Assembly (NCBI GenBank): GCA_044229535.1
Contig: JBGASU010000001.1
Location: 1,178,001-1,242,000 of the forward strand
Reading direction: 5' to 3'
Origin: CAZLFQ01 sp044229535
GTDB taxonomy: Bacteria; Pseudomonadota; Alphaproteobacteria; Rickettsiales; Midichloriaceae
DNA length: 64,000 nt
Below are positions 24,612 through 34,104 of the stretch, piece after piece; the first letter of the stretch is position 1; the number at the start of each line of letters is the position of its first letter. Below the pieces are notes generated by a model. It ran no database searches, had not been told where the DNA came from, and saw only the letters and a program-made list of their open reading frames with translations. The position numbers and the translations under genes were made by a program.

Positions 24612-27273
24612 CATATGACCTAGGAACTGTTCTATATTCATTGAATGCTAGATATATGGCGCCACACATAGCCTCAAAAGAGTCTTCTGTTGCGCCTAAA
24701 AATAGCGCTGGTACTTTGGTATTGTTATATACCATCTTTAAATTTAGCCACGCCATTAAGGCGCGTATGAATGAAGATTCAGATTTTCTGAATGAAATTT
24801 CATTTAAGGTTGTTGTTTCTAAGGTAGTATTAAAAGATGTAATTAATTCTTTTGTCTCTATAAATTCATTATGTAGTAATGCTAAGAAATGCTTTGGATT
24901 GAGGTTGTCAGTTGATTCAGCAGCTTTCTTAGCAAATTTTCCCAATGCTGCGTTGTTTTTAGGTCGTTCATTTGCTGGAAAGTATTTCCAAGCCAAATCA
25001 AAATCTGCAAACTCTATCGCGATAATTATTTTCTTAAAAATTTCTTTAAAAATTGGGCAAGTGTTAAGGAGAGACTCGATATCATATTGTTCTTTAAGTG
25101 CTTTGATACCTTTAGCAACGCCATACCATAAATTGAAATATGTATAAGTTCCTTCAATTGTTATTATCCAAGGTATTGCGCGCATGCCATTTATTATATC
25201 TTCTGAATCTAAAACCAGATCGCTAAACCATATGTTGTATGGGCTGCTTGATAAATCATTGGTATTTCTTTTGCTTGGTCTGGAGCTGAAATTGTTTGGT
25301 TTTATAAATAATTCAAAAGGAGATGAGGTCTGGAAAAATTTTTCAAGTTGATGAAAATATCCCTTCTCGCTTCTCAACTCGGCAAATGCTTCACAGCCCT
25401 TCTCTACAAATATGCTAAGGTCGCATGATTTTATAACAGGCTGGTTGACAGTTTTGTTAAGTAGAGTAGCAAAATAATTTGCAGCATCTTCATAATTAAG
25501 AAATGCATATCTGATATGGCTTCCTTGGAATGTTTGTTCTTTTTCGACTATCCTTGGCCCTCCTCTTGCTAAATCTAAGCCATTTCCATGGAATACCTCA
25601 ATGCTTATTCCAGATTGCTCAGATATGGTTTGCCAGCTTTCTATAGCCTTCGCTATCAAGGGCAATACGCAAATACCATTGTCTTTTTGGGAGTCACTAT
25701 AACCCACCATTACTTTTTGCGATTTGCCAGTAAGATACTTTTTATAATGATCGTTTTCTAGTAGTTGACTCAGAATATCACGAGCTTCATCAAGGCTGTC
25801 TTTAGTTTCGAATAAGGGGATTATATGAGGCTTGGCACTACAGATTTTCGCTAAAAATATCATTTGCAGTACGCTGGACACGCCCTCTGAATTAGAGATT
25901 ATATAGTTTTTAAATACATTAGGAAAAATGGTTACCATCTGCATTCTAGAAATCTCTTCAGTTACAATGGCATATCTTTCTTTAAACCACCCATTTAGGT
26001 GTAAATTAGAGGCGTATTCAATAATCTTTGGATTACTTAAAATAGCATTTAGAATGTCTATCCTATGGATTTCATCATTTTTACTTTTGTCTTTTGAGTC
26101 TGTAGGTTTAGGTAAAAATTTGTGATATTCAAATCGCTTTAGAATTTTCAGTATGGTAGTTTCTTCTTCAGATAAAATAGCTTTTTCTTCTATAAAATTT
26201 CGTATGCCTAGCAATATGTCAGATACAACTTTGCTAAGTATGTACATGTTTTGTCTTACGTCTATGGAAGCGACGTTTTTACCAAAAATTTTAATTAGTA
26301 ATATAAATATATCTAAGGCATCATTTTTGTTTTTATGTGCTGATAAAAGCTCGATAGCCTTATCTAAAGCTAGATCTTTTATCAACGGTTCGACTTGTTT
26401 TAAAGTATTTTTTATGATTGAATCTTGGGCTGTTTTGTAAACTGAATCTAAATACTCAAGATGAAATTTAGAAGCCGCGTGTTTATGTAAATTTATAGCT
26501 TTAGCCATTTTATCTGCAACAATTCTAAAATTGCCATCAGCATCACCGCCAGTCCAACTTCTGAATTCTATCGAGTTAATTATAATCTCATCGAGTTTTT
26601 CTTGATGAGGTGAGGCGAAAGTTGCTTCATAAACTTCAGAGAAGGCCTGAAAAATATCTGCTCTAAGTTTGGGAATAAATAAATAAATTTTGTGCAAGTG
26701 ATTTAAATTGCGAGCAATTTCATCTTCTACACTTAACTTATGTTGGGGTGTTAGTTTGTGTGTATAAAGTTTATCTAGTTTGTTGCGTAAAGATCTGCGG
26801 TTTATAGTTTTTAAAGCAGGATTGTGTATAATTAAGTCGGTGATTTCTGAAATCAAAGTAATTGTTTCATCCGATGCAAATTCAGTTGGATGTCCAGTAA
26901 AAACAGCTCTGGTGTAAAAAGTATGCTGGATTTTTTCAAGAGCTTGGGTAATGGTTAATCCGCTTTTTTTCATCGTACTAATAGGATTCTTAAAGCAGTT
27001 TTGTAGGGCTAATGGGGCACTAAAACTTGCATTATTTGCTATCGAAACGATGATTTGTCGTACAGAGTGGTATTTTGCTAATTTGGTTAAATCCTCAAAA
27101 GTATAACGAGAGCTTGCGGATTCTTTTGTGAACATCTCAAAGAATTGTTCCCATTTATCGTTGCTAAGTTTAGAGAATTCAGTAGCATGCTGGATTACCT
27201 TTGGTTCTTTTTCGCGAACCAGCTGTTCAAATTCAATAAATAAAAAGCTACAAATTGTTGTCTGTAAACTCAT
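24595..27273 (-). CDS. ppc: Phosphoenolpyruvate carboxylase, divergent
   Basis: An 892-residue PEPC, the usual length, making oxaloacetate from PEP and bicarbonate. Present: catalytic His in TGHPTE, SIDVRQ, metal ligands in PLFET and VGYSDSQKDNG, SSRPSKR and MRAIPWI. Changed: GGDRDGN reads GGDADGN, the glycine loop FHGRGxxxGRGG reads FHGNGLDLARGG (the first Arg, which holds the PEP phosphate in the E. coli enzyme, is Asn), and the invariant C-terminal QNTG is absent, the chain ending YAINDM. So the fold and metal site are kept but substrate and C-terminal elements differ. It may be an active variant or a changed enzyme. Alone on its strand, convergent with the nucleotidyltransferase. Confidence 0.9.
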   Translation of the reverse strand: MSLQTTICSFLFIEFEQLVREKEPKVIQHATEFSKLSNDKWEQFFEMFTKESASSRYTFEDLTKLAKYHSVRQIIVSIANNASFSAPLALQNCFKNPISTMKKSGLTITQALEKIQHTFYTRAVFTGHPTEFASDETITLISEITDLIIHNPALKTINRRSLRNKLDKLYTHKLTPQHKLSVEDEIARNLNHLHKIYLFIPKLRADIFQAFSEVYEATFASPHQEKLDEIIINSIEFRSWTGGDADGNFRIVADKMAKAINLHKHAASKFHLEYLDSVYKTAQDSIIKNTLKQVEPLIKDLALDKAIELLSAHKNKNDALDIFILLIKIFGKNVASIDVRQNMYILSKVVSDILLGIRNFIEEKAILSEEETTILKILKRFEYHKFLPKPTDSKDKSKNDEIHRIDILNAILSNPKIIEYASNLHLNGWFKERYAIVTEEISRMQMVTIFPNVFKNYIISNSEGVSSVLQMIFLAKICSAKPHIIPLFETKDSLDEARDILSQLLENDHYKKYLTGKSQKVMVGYSDSQKDNGICVLPLIAKAIESWQTISEQSGISIEVFHGNGLDLARGGPRIVEKEQTFQGSHIRYAFLNYEDAANYFATLLNKTVNQPVIKSCDLSIFVEKGCEAFAELRSEKGYFHQLEKFFQTSSPFELFIKPNNFSSRPSKRNTNDLSSSPYNIWFSDLVLDSEDIINGMRAIPWIITIEGTYTYFNLWYGVAKGIKALKEQYDIESLLNTCPIFKEIFKKIIIAIEFADFDLAWKYFPANERPKNNAALGKFAKKAAESTDNLNPKHFLALLHNEFIETKELITSFNTTLETTTLNEISFRKSESSFIRALMAWLNLKMVYNNTKVPALFLGATEDSFEAMCGAIYLAFNEYRTVPRSYAINDM

Positions 27274-27342
27274 TATGTTCTAGATATTAAACCCAGTTTC
27301 AAGCTATAATTTATCTGTTTAAAAGTAAACTATAAAGGTGAG

Positions 27343-28113
27343 ATGTTTTCTATTTTAAAAAACAGAGGTGTTATAAAAATTTCTGGCAAAGATGCTAAGC
27401 CGTTTTTACAGGGTCTTATTACTAATGATATTAATAACATAGGCGAAGATAAATTTCTGTATGCCATGATGCTGAGTCCTCAAGGAAGATTTTTATACGA
27501 CTTCTTTATAATTAAGCAAGGTGATGATATTTTATTAGATTGTCCAAAGATTAGTATGGGTGAAATAACTAAAAAGTTCCAGATGTACAAATTGAGATCA
27601 GAAGTTGAAATTATGGAAACAGATCTTTTAGTTTATGCTTCGTTAACTCCGAAAGTTGGTTTTTTTCCAGATCCTAGAAATTTTAAAATGGGATATAGAT
27701 CTGTTTCAATGCACGAAGGTCATGGAGATTTTATAGAATATGAAAAATTGAGGATAGAAAACGTAATACCTGATGCGGATAAAGACTTTATTTTCAATAG
27801 AAGTTTGCCTTTAGAGTATGGAGCAAACCAACTTAATGCTATAGATTATAAAAAAGGTTGTTATGTTGGGCAGGAAGTAACTGCAAGAACTAATTATAGA
27901 GCTACAATAAGAAAAAAATTATATAAGTTTACTGCTGTTGAGTCGTTGCCTAAAGAAGAAGAGATAAAAGTAGGAGAATACAAGATAGGGATAATATTAG
28001 GAATGGAAGGGGGTGAAGGATTGTGCTTGCTGAATGTTGAGGAATATGAAAAATTTGCCGCAGATAAAGCTGAATTTTATGTAAATGGTATTAATGTTAA
28101 AATCTTATCATGA
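27343..28113 (+). CDS. ygfZ: Folate-binding protein YgfZ (Fe-S repair)
   Basis: A 256-residue GcvT-fold protein with the diagnostic KGCYVGQEVTAR block at about residue 170 and the N-terminal VIKISGKDAKPFLQGLITNDI. It is the bacterial YgfZ/mitochondrial Iba57 family, needed with folate for activity of some Fe-S enzymes. Shorter than E. coli YgfZ, as usual in alphaproteobacteria. Its stop overlaps the next start (ATGA). Confidence 0.92.
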   Translation: MFSILKNRGVIKISGKDAKPFLQGLITNDINNIGEDKFLYAMMLSPQGRFLYDFFIIKQGDDILLDCPKISMGEITKKFQMYKLRSEVEIMETDLLVYASLTPKVGFFPDPRNFKMGYRSVSMHEGHGDFIEYEKLRIENVIPDADKDFIFNRSLPLEYGANQLNAIDYKKGCYVGQEVTARTNYRATIRKKLYKFTAVESLPKEEEIKVGEYKIGIILGMEGGEGLCLLNVEEYEKFAADKAEFYVNGINVKILS

Positions 28114-28556
28114 CGCAATATAATTATAATTATGAATCTGAGTTTTCAGTTGATCAACTTTATCAGTTGGTAGTTGATATTGAAAAATACCCTGAATTTC
28201 TTCCTTGGTGCAGTGCGGCCAGAATTTTGGAAGAGACAGAGCATCAAATAGTCGCCGATCTTATAATATCCTTTAAGGCATTTACAGAGCATTATAGATC
28301 GCAGGTAGAGCTTTCGCCGCCAAGGTCAGGCAAAGCTGCTGTGGATGTTAGTCTGATTTCTGGTCCATTTAAATACCTGAATAATAATTGGAAGTTTAAA
28401 ACTTTGAAGAATGGTGGAACTTTAATAGAGTTTTACATAGATTTTGAATTTAAATCAGCTTTACTTCAGAAATTAATCGGTCTACTCTTTAATAAAGCAT
28501 GTCAGAAGATGGTCGATTCTTTTGAGGCGAGGGCAAAGGAACTATTTGGTAATTAA
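28110..28556 (+). CDS. RatA/COQ10-family START-like protein
   Basis: A 148-residue polyketide cyclase/START-like protein with the family opening FSVDQLYQLVVDIEKYPEFLPWC and closing FNKACQKMVDSFEARAKELFG. The mitochondrial relative COQ10 binds ubiquinone; E. coli RatA was described as a toxin that blocks 50S joining, but in alphaproteobacteria a quinone role is more likely. It is translationally coupled to ygfZ. Confidence 0.9.
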   Translation: MTQYNYNYESEFSVDQLYQLVVDIEKYPEFLPWCSAARILEETEHQIVADLIISFKAFTEHYRSQVELSPPRSGKAAVDVSLISGPFKYLNNNWKFKTLKNGGTLIEFYIDFEFKSALLQKLIGLLFNKACQKMVDSFEARAKELFGN

Positions 28557-28928
28557 ATGGATAAGCAGGCTTTGATAGAAGTCGGTATGGAGTTGCAGAA
28601 GCGGCGTAAAGCGGCTAAGCTCACGCTTGCTCAAGTTTCGAGTGAATTAAAAATTCGTAAGGCATATATAAAAGGAATAGAAAACGGCGATATTCATCTT
28701 ATACCTTTTGAAGCTTACATATTGGGTTATATTAAGCACTATGCTATTCTATTGGGTCTGGATCCAAAAGAATATATCGATAGGGTGAAATCACAGGATT
28801 ACCAGCTTGCAGCTATCGCCAGCAAGAACTTGATTACCGACAAAGAATTTCTTCCATCTAAAAAACTAATTGCCGCCTCTCTAGTCTGCGCATTAGCGGT
28901 GTATATTGTCTTGATCTTAGTTAGATAA
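28557..28928 (+). CDS. RodZ-like helix-turn-helix membrane protein
   Basis: A 123-residue protein: N-terminal HTH_25 domain (GMELQKRRKAAKLTLAQVSSELKIRKAYIKGIENGD, then LGYIKHYAILLGLDP) as in RodZ, and a single C-terminal membrane helix (LIAASLVCALAVYIVLILV, residues about 101-120). It lacks the periplasmic domain of E. coli RodZ. It may link MreB to the membrane or act as a membrane-bound regulator. It begins directly after the previous stop. Confidence 0.85.
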   Translation: MDKQALIEVGMELQKRRKAAKLTLAQVSSELKIRKAYIKGIENGDIHLIPFEAYILGYIKHYAILLGLDPKEYIDRVKSQDYQLAAIASKNLITDKEFLPSKKLIAASLVCALAVYIVLILVR

Positions 28929-29084
28929 CATATTTTTATTCGAAGCGTTTCTCTGATAATTTTACATGGATTGGCAGGAGAGCTGCATTATAAAAAAATG
29001 CAATGTCAGTAATTGAAAGTTGTTGCATAAAATTTAGGTGGAATTTTTTGGCACAGTCCATGCTATCGTGATGTCAATAACAAA

Positions 29085-29139
29085 CTACATATAGTATGAA
29101 AATAAATCGTATTGCAAAATATACTACTACATATAGTAT
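29085..29139 (+). promoter_or_regulatory. Two NrdR-box-like sites and promoter upstream of nrdA
   Basis: CTACATATAG occurs at 29085-29094 and again at 29127-29136, embedded in the longer repeat ACTACATATAGTAT. Each fits the NrdR box core CWATATATWG at 9 of 10 positions. Centre-to-centre distance is 42 bases, four helical turns, as expected for co-operative NrdR binding on one face. The second box overlaps a possible -10 (TAGTAT 29134-29139) preceded by TTGCAA (29112-29117) with a 16-base spacer. The rest of the 243-base gap (28929-29171) holds one short hairpin (TGCAT/ATGCA, 28984-29002). Confidence 0.72.
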
Positions 29140-29171
29140 CTGATATTACGTGAAAATTATGAGGGATTAAT

Positions 29172-31094
29172 ATGGCGAAAGCAAGTGCTGCTATACAAAA
29201 AAACAAGATGCCTAAAGCAAACAAGGCTTCTAACCAAAATCAAGCGGTACGTCCCAACAACATAAAGTTGGATAATTCTCGTGATGAGTTGTTGTCTGAT
29301 TTTGGTAAGGCGGTGCTTGCAGATCGTTATTTATACAAAGGTGAAACTATACAGCAATTATTCGCCCGTGTTGCACACTTTTACTCTGATGATGATGCGC
29401 ATGCTCAAAGATTATATGACTATGTAAGCAAGCTTTGGTTCATGCCAGCGACTCCTGTTCTAAGCAACGGAGGTACGGATAGGGGTATGCCAATTTCATG
29501 TTTTTTAAATGAGACAAGAGATTCTCTAGAAGGGATAGTAGATATTTGGAATGAGAACGTTTGGTTGGCTTCGCGTGGTGGTGGTATTGGAAGCTACTGG
29601 GGTAATGTTAGGTCAATTGGTGAAAAAGTTAGAGGGAATGGGAAGACATCAGGAATAGTGCCGTTTATTGGGGTGCAAGATAGATTGACCTTGGCTATTT
29701 CACAAGGAAGTTTAAGGAGAGGTAGTTCGGCTGTATATCTTCCGGTCTGGCATCCAGAAATAGAAGAATTCGTAGAAATTAGAAGGCCTACTGGAGGTGA
29801 TCCAAATCGTAGAGCATTGAATCTACACCATGGCGTAGTTATAACTGATGACTTCATGAGAGCTGTGGAAAATGATGATGCTTGGGAATTAAAAAGCCCT
29901 GCAGATGGGGCTACGATTTCTATAGTAAAAGCTCGGGATATTTGGATTAGGATTTTGCTTGCGCGTGTTGAAACTGGCGAGCCGTATATGTTGTTTATTG
30001 ATAGGGTAAATGATTTGGCTCCAGAAATGTATAAAAAGAATAATCTGCCAATTAAAACTTCCAATTTATGTAGCGAGATTACGTTAGCAACAGGAACGGA
30101 TCATTTAAATAATGAAAGAACAGCAGTATGTTGCTTATCTTCATTAAATTTAGAAACTTACGATGAGTGGAAAGATGAGCCGCAATTTATTGAAGATACT
30201 ATTAGATTTTTAGACAATGTTCTTGAAGATTTTATACAAAAGGCTCCAGATTCAATGTCTAGAGCGACTTATTCAGCATATAGGGAAAGGAGTATAGGTT
30301 TGGGTGTAATGGGTTTCCATTCATTCTTACAGTCGAAAATGATTCCTTTCGAATCTGCTATGGCAAAAGCATGGAACAATAAGATATTTAAAAAAATTAA
30401 TGAAGAGGCAAATAAAGCATCAGTAACTCTTGCGGGAGAAAAAGGAGCTTGCCCAGATGCAGCAGATGTTGGATTAATGGAGCGTTTTGCAAATAAGACA
30501 GCAATCGCACCTACCGCTTCTATTTCGATTATTGCAAATAATTCTTCACCAGGAATTGAGCCATACAATGCAAATACATTTACACAGAAAACTTTGACTG
30601 GTTCTTTTAACGTTCGTAATAAGAATTTGAAAAAACTTTTAGAATCAAAAGGTCTTGATAATGAAGATACTTGGACTTCAATAATGACTCATGAGGGATC
30701 AGTACAACATCTAGATTTCTTGTCTAAAGAGGAAAAAGACGTATTTAAAACTGCATTTGAGATAGATCAGCGTTGGGTTATAGATCTAGCTGCTGATAGA
30801 ACTCCATTTATAGATCAAGCTCAATCTCTAAACATTTTCATTCCTGCTGATATTCATAAGAGAGATTTGCATATGTTACACTACACTGCTTGGAAAAAAG
30901 GTGTGAAGAGCTTATATTATTGTCGTTCTAAGTCTGTACAGCGTGCAGATAAAGTTTCAAATAAAGCTGAAAAATCTGCTATTCAGCTTGAATTTACTTT
31001 GCCACCGCAGGTTGATGGGCATAATTCTGCTTCTGGTAGATCTGATACTCCTGCGACTAATAACAATTATGAGGAGTGTTTAGCTTGTCAGTAA
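29172..31094 (+). CDS. nrdA: Ribonucleotide reductase alpha subunit, class I, no ATP cone
   Basis: A 640-residue large chain reducing ribonucleotides to deoxyribonucleotides. Seen: WFMPATPVLSNGG, GMPISCFLNET (redox Cys), RGGGIGSYWGNVRS, NLCSEI (thiyl-radical region), CCLSSLNLE, APTASISIIANNSSPGIEP and YYCRSKSVQ. The C-terminal EECLACQ gives the Cys pair that passes electrons from thioredoxin. The first 45 residues are a basic, Asn/Lys-rich stretch in place of the ATP-cone activity domain, so dATP feedback is probably missing, as in other rickettsial enzymes. No nrdB is adjacent. GAGGG precedes the ATG, and NrdR-like boxes lie upstream. Confidence 0.93.
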   Translation: MAKASAAIQKNKMPKANKASNQNQAVRPNNIKLDNSRDELLSDFGKAVLADRYLYKGETIQQLFARVAHFYSDDDAHAQRLYDYVSKLWFMPATPVLSNGGTDRGMPISCFLNETRDSLEGIVDIWNENVWLASRGGGIGSYWGNVRSIGEKVRGNGKTSGIVPFIGVQDRLTLAISQGSLRRGSSAVYLPVWHPEIEEFVEIRRPTGGDPNRRALNLHHGVVITDDFMRAVENDDAWELKSPADGATISIVKARDIWIRILLARVETGEPYMLFIDRVNDLAPEMYKKNNLPIKTSNLCSEITLATGTDHLNNERTAVCCLSSLNLETYDEWKDEPQFIEDTIRFLDNVLEDFIQKAPDSMSRATYSAYRERSIGLGVMGFHSFLQSKMIPFESAMAKAWNNKIFKKINEEANKASVTLAGEKGACPDAADVGLMERFANKTAIAPTASISIIANNSSPGIEPYNANTFTQKTLTGSFNVRNKNLKKLLESKGLDNEDTWTSIMTHEGSVQHLDFLSKEEKDVFKTAFEIDQRWVIDLAADRTPFIDQAQSLNIFIPADIHKRDLHMLHYTAWKKGVKSLYYCRSKSVQRADKVSNKAEKSAIQLEFTLPPQVDGHNSASGRSDTPATNNNYEECLACQ

Positions 31095-31627
31095 CAAAAA
31101 TTATATTGGTTTTAAGTATGTTTTTCAGTTGGGGTAACGCTGTGGCCAAAGAACAAACGGCTTATGATTTTGAATTTATAGATAATTCAGGTGAAAGCTT
31201 TCCATTAAATCAATTTAAAGGAAAAGTACTTTTAGTAGTTAATACAGCTTCTCAGTGTGGTTTTACTTCGCAGTATGAGGGACTTGAAGAATTATGGAAA
31301 AGCTATCAGGATAAAGGATTGATGATTATTGCAGTCCCTTCAAATGATTTCGGGGGACAAGAGCCTGGTACAGATAAAGAAATAAAAGAGTTTTGTGAAA
31401 ACACTTATAAAATTACTTTTCCAATTATGTCTAAAGCGAAAGTTAAAGGAGATGATGCTCATCCATTTTATAAGTGGGCAGCTAATAAAGCTGGTGTGTT
31501 CGGTAAGCCAAAATGGAATTTTCATAAGTACTTTATAGGAAAGGATGGGGATTTATTAGAGTGGTTTGCTTCTCCTACTTCGCCGACAGATTCTAGAATT
31601 ATTTCGCTACTGGATTCAGTGTTATAA
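31085..31627 (+). CDS. Glutathione peroxidase, exported
   Basis: A 180-residue thiol peroxidase. The tetrad is present: Cys in NTASQCGFTSQY, Gln in NDFGGQEPG, and Trp/Asn in KWNFHKYF. An N-terminal hydrophobic segment (ILVLSMFFSWGNAVA) is a likely signal peptide, placing it in the periplasm. TTG 31085 is chosen because GAGGAG lies 8 bases before it; GTG 31076 is the in-frame alternative. The gene overlaps the nrdA 3' end and is probably co-transcribed. It uses Cys rather than selenocysteine and probably takes electrons from thioredoxin. Confidence 0.9.
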   Translation: MSVTKIILVLSMFFSWGNAVAKEQTAYDFEFIDNSGESFPLNQFKGKVLLVVNTASQCGFTSQYEGLEELWKSYQDKGLMIIAVPSNDFGGQEPGTDKEIKEFCENTYKITFPIMSKAKVKGDDAHPFYKWAANKAGVFGKPKWNFHKYFIGKDGDLLEWFASPTSPTDSRIISLLDSVL

Positions 31628-31660
31628 CTAGAGCTTAGATCTATAAATTGATTGGAAACT

Positions 31661-32770
31661 TTACTTTTTGGTTATGAAGATGTCTTTCGCGCGCCTTCTA
31701 TAATAGTCTTCAATATACTTATATGAAAAATGAGAAATGCTTATAATGGTTATTAAAGCCAGTATCAAGGCAATTGATCCGACTCCATAAGAAGTTTGTA
31801 TTACTAAATCCTTATCTATAGATGTAAAAGGTATTTTCAACACAACTTTTAAAAATTGTGTGAATACCCAGAGTATAGATGCATGTGACATGTAAATTGA
31901 ATAAGATATTTTGCCTAGCCAACGGAAAACTTTGATGTTTAATATTTTTGATATTGGGTGATCGGGTGATAAAGCTATAAATAAAATTAAAAATGGGAAA
32001 ATAAAAAAAGACGTAATATCATGTTTAAAAGGGATCTTAAAGCATATATAACAAGCTATTACAAAGAAGGTGATAGATAGAAGGTGGGTATAATATTTAA
32101 ATTTGAAAGTGGATAACCGCTCATATATCTTATAGGTTACAGAGCCTATAAAAAAGCCTGTTATACATAGCAGTAATCCAGAAGAATAGTTTGTAAAGCA
32201 TAGTATCGTAACAGAGATAAACGCAATTATACTGCATAAATAAATGAAGATCTGTTTATAAAATAAGGTGATTATGCCAAAGAAAATATATGTATAAAAT
32301 TCAGCGCTTATACTCCAACTTGGTCCATTAAAGCTACTTTCGGAAAAGCCAAAAGAATGTATCAAAAATAAATTGTAAATGAAGTTTGTGAGATTATTTA
32401 TTTCAAAAGGGGAGGTAGGGTTATAGAATCCTAAAAACTGTACTGATAAATATTTTATCACTTCATAAAATAAAAAAACCATTAGAAATACTAAGTGCAG
32501 AGGGTATATTCTGCCAGTCCTTAGTACTATAAATTGATAAAAATCTTTTGGTGAATTAATCCGTATTAAATAATTATGGGTAATAACAAAGCCCGATAAA
32601 ATAAAGAAAAGATATACCATTAAATATCCATTTCTTATTAGAGAATTTTCATAAAAAAAGTTCAGCCATGGAATGTGGAACAATACGACAATTAGAGCTG
32701 CTATTCCTCTTAAAGATTCTAGCTCATAAAAAAACTTCTTTGTTTTAGGTGAGTTATAATAAGTAGTCAT
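31661..32770 (-). CDS. Acyltransferase 3 family membrane protein (OafA-type)
   Basis: A 369-residue protein with about ten membrane helices and the family signature ELESLRGIAALIVVLFHIPW (Arg and His used in acyl transfer), then FFILSGFVITHNY and GPSWSISAEFYTYIFFG. It probably O-acetylates a surface glycan or lipid. It overlaps trmFO by 4 bases as last gene of the prs-rplY-trmFO run. The sequence is more AT-rich than neighbours, which suits membrane codon use. Confidence 0.88.
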   Translation of the reverse strand: MTTYYNSPKTKKFFYELESLRGIAALIVVLFHIPWLNFFYENSLIRNGYLMVYLFFILSGFVITHNYLIRINSPKDFYQFIVLRTGRIYPLHLVFLMVFLFYEVIKYLSVQFLGFYNPTSPFEINNLTNFIYNLFLIHSFGFSESSFNGPSWSISAEFYTYIFFGIITLFYKQIFIYLCSIIAFISVTILCFTNYSSGLLLCITGFFIGSVTYKIYERLSTFKFKYYTHLLSITFFVIACYICFKIPFKHDITSFFIFPFLILFIALSPDHPISKILNIKVFRWLGKISYSIYMSHASILWVFTQFLKVVLKIPFTSIDKDLVIQTSYGVGSIALILALITIISISHFSYKYIEDYYRRRAKDIFITKK

Positions 32771-34095
32771 GAACTTGATTTATCATGATTCACTGAGTTT
32801 TTCCATTCATTTAATGCTACGACTGCTCGGTTGGAGTAGATCTCCTTGCGATTATAAATTTTCTTATCGCTGATTAGAGGCGGGAAAAGTCCATAGTTAA
32901 TGTTCATGGGTTGAAAGGTCTCTGCATTAGCTTCTTCTGTAATGTGGGAAAGTAATGAACCTAGAGCTGATTCTCTAGGTGGCATTATGAGGTCTTTTTG
33001 TAAAGCTTCATAAGCAGTAAATATTCCTGCAAGAAGACCACAAGCGGCACTTTCTAAATAGCCTTCAACTCCAGTAATCTGTCCAGCAAAACGCAAATTA
33101 GGCTTGGATTTTAATCGCAGCTGATTATCTAAAAGAATAGGGCTTTTTATGAAGGTATTTCTATGTAGTCCACCAAGCCTTGCAAATTCAGCATGTTCTA
33201 GTCCTGGGATTAATTTGAATACCTTTTGTTGATCTCCATATTTAATTTTAGTTTGGAAACCTACAATATTATAAAGAGTGCCTAATTTATTATCCTGTCT
33301 TAGTTGCACAACTGCATATGGTCTCTCAGAAGAATTTGGGTTAGTTAATCCAACAGGTTTCATTGGGCCAAATCGTAGAGTATCCTTGCCGCGTGCAGCC
33401 ATAACTTCAATAGGTAAGCATCCATCAAAATATGGGGTGTTTTTTTCCCATTCTTTGAAATCAGTTTTCTCAGAAGCTAATAATGCATCTATAAATTCGT
33501 AGTACTGCTCTTTTGATAGTGGGCAGTTTATATAGTCTTTACCATCGCCTTTGTCATAGCGTGATTGAAACCAAGCTTTTGTGAAATCGATAGAATCTTT
33601 ATGAACAATGGGTGCAATTGCATCAAAAAAAGCTAAGTAATCTTCGCCAGTTTCTTTCAATATTGCTTTTGAAAGTGTATTTGAAGTCAGTGGTCCACTG
33701 GAAACAATGGTTAAGTCGTTACTGAAATCGCTTACTTCTTGGCGTTTGATAGTAATTAAAGGATGGTTCTCTATATTGTTTTGTACCATCGCAGAAAAGC
33801 CATGGCGATCGACAGCGAGGGCGCTTCCAGCAGGAATTTTAGAGGCATCTGCACATTTCATGATAAGAGAGTCTAGTTGGCGCATTTCATGGTGTAATAA
33901 TCCAACTGCATTTGTTATGTCATCTGATCGAAATGAATTGGAGCACACTAACTCTGCTAAGTTATCAGTTATATGGGCTTCTGTTTGCTTGACTCCACGC
34001 ATTTCGTAGAGTGTGACTGCAACACCTCTTTGGGCTAATTGCCAAGAGGCCTCACTTCCAGCAAGGCCTCCACCAATAACGGTTACCGATGACAT
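32767..34095 (-). CDS. trmFO: Methylenetetrahydrofolate-tRNA (m5U54) methyltransferase
   Basis: A 442-residue flavoprotein. The FAD fingerprint is at the N-terminus (VIGGGLAGSEASWQLAQRGVAVTLYEMR), followed by ELVCSNSFRSDD, the conserved FIDALLASE and GYLESAACGLLAG near the C-terminus. It methylates U54 of the tRNA T loop using methylene-THF and FADH2, replacing the SAM enzyme TrmA. Length is typical. Confidence 0.95.
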   Translation of the reverse strand: MSSVTVIGGGLAGSEASWQLAQRGVAVTLYEMRGVKQTEAHITDNLAELVCSNSFRSDDITNAVGLLHHEMRQLDSLIMKCADASKIPAGSALAVDRHGFSAMVQNNIENHPLITIKRQEVSDFSNDLTIVSSGPLTSNTLSKAILKETGEDYLAFFDAIAPIVHKDSIDFTKAWFQSRYDKGDGKDYINCPLSKEQYYEFIDALLASEKTDFKEWEKNTPYFDGCLPIEVMAARGKDTLRFGPMKPVGLTNPNSSERPYAVVQLRQDNKLGTLYNIVGFQTKIKYGDQQKVFKLIPGLEHAEFARLGGLHRNTFIKSPILLDNQLRLKSKPNLRFAGQITGVEGYLESAACGLLAGIFTAYEALQKDLIMPPRESALGSLLSHITEEANAETFQPMNINYGLFPPLISDKKIYNRKEIYSNRAVVALNEWKNSVNHDKSSS

Positions 34096-34104
34096 GTTTT
34101 AAAA

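Noticed and set aside
24641..25147. 168-codon open frame on the plus strand inside ppc
   Set aside because: Mirror frame of a long real gene with clear PEPC motifs; no ribosome site and no recognisable protein.
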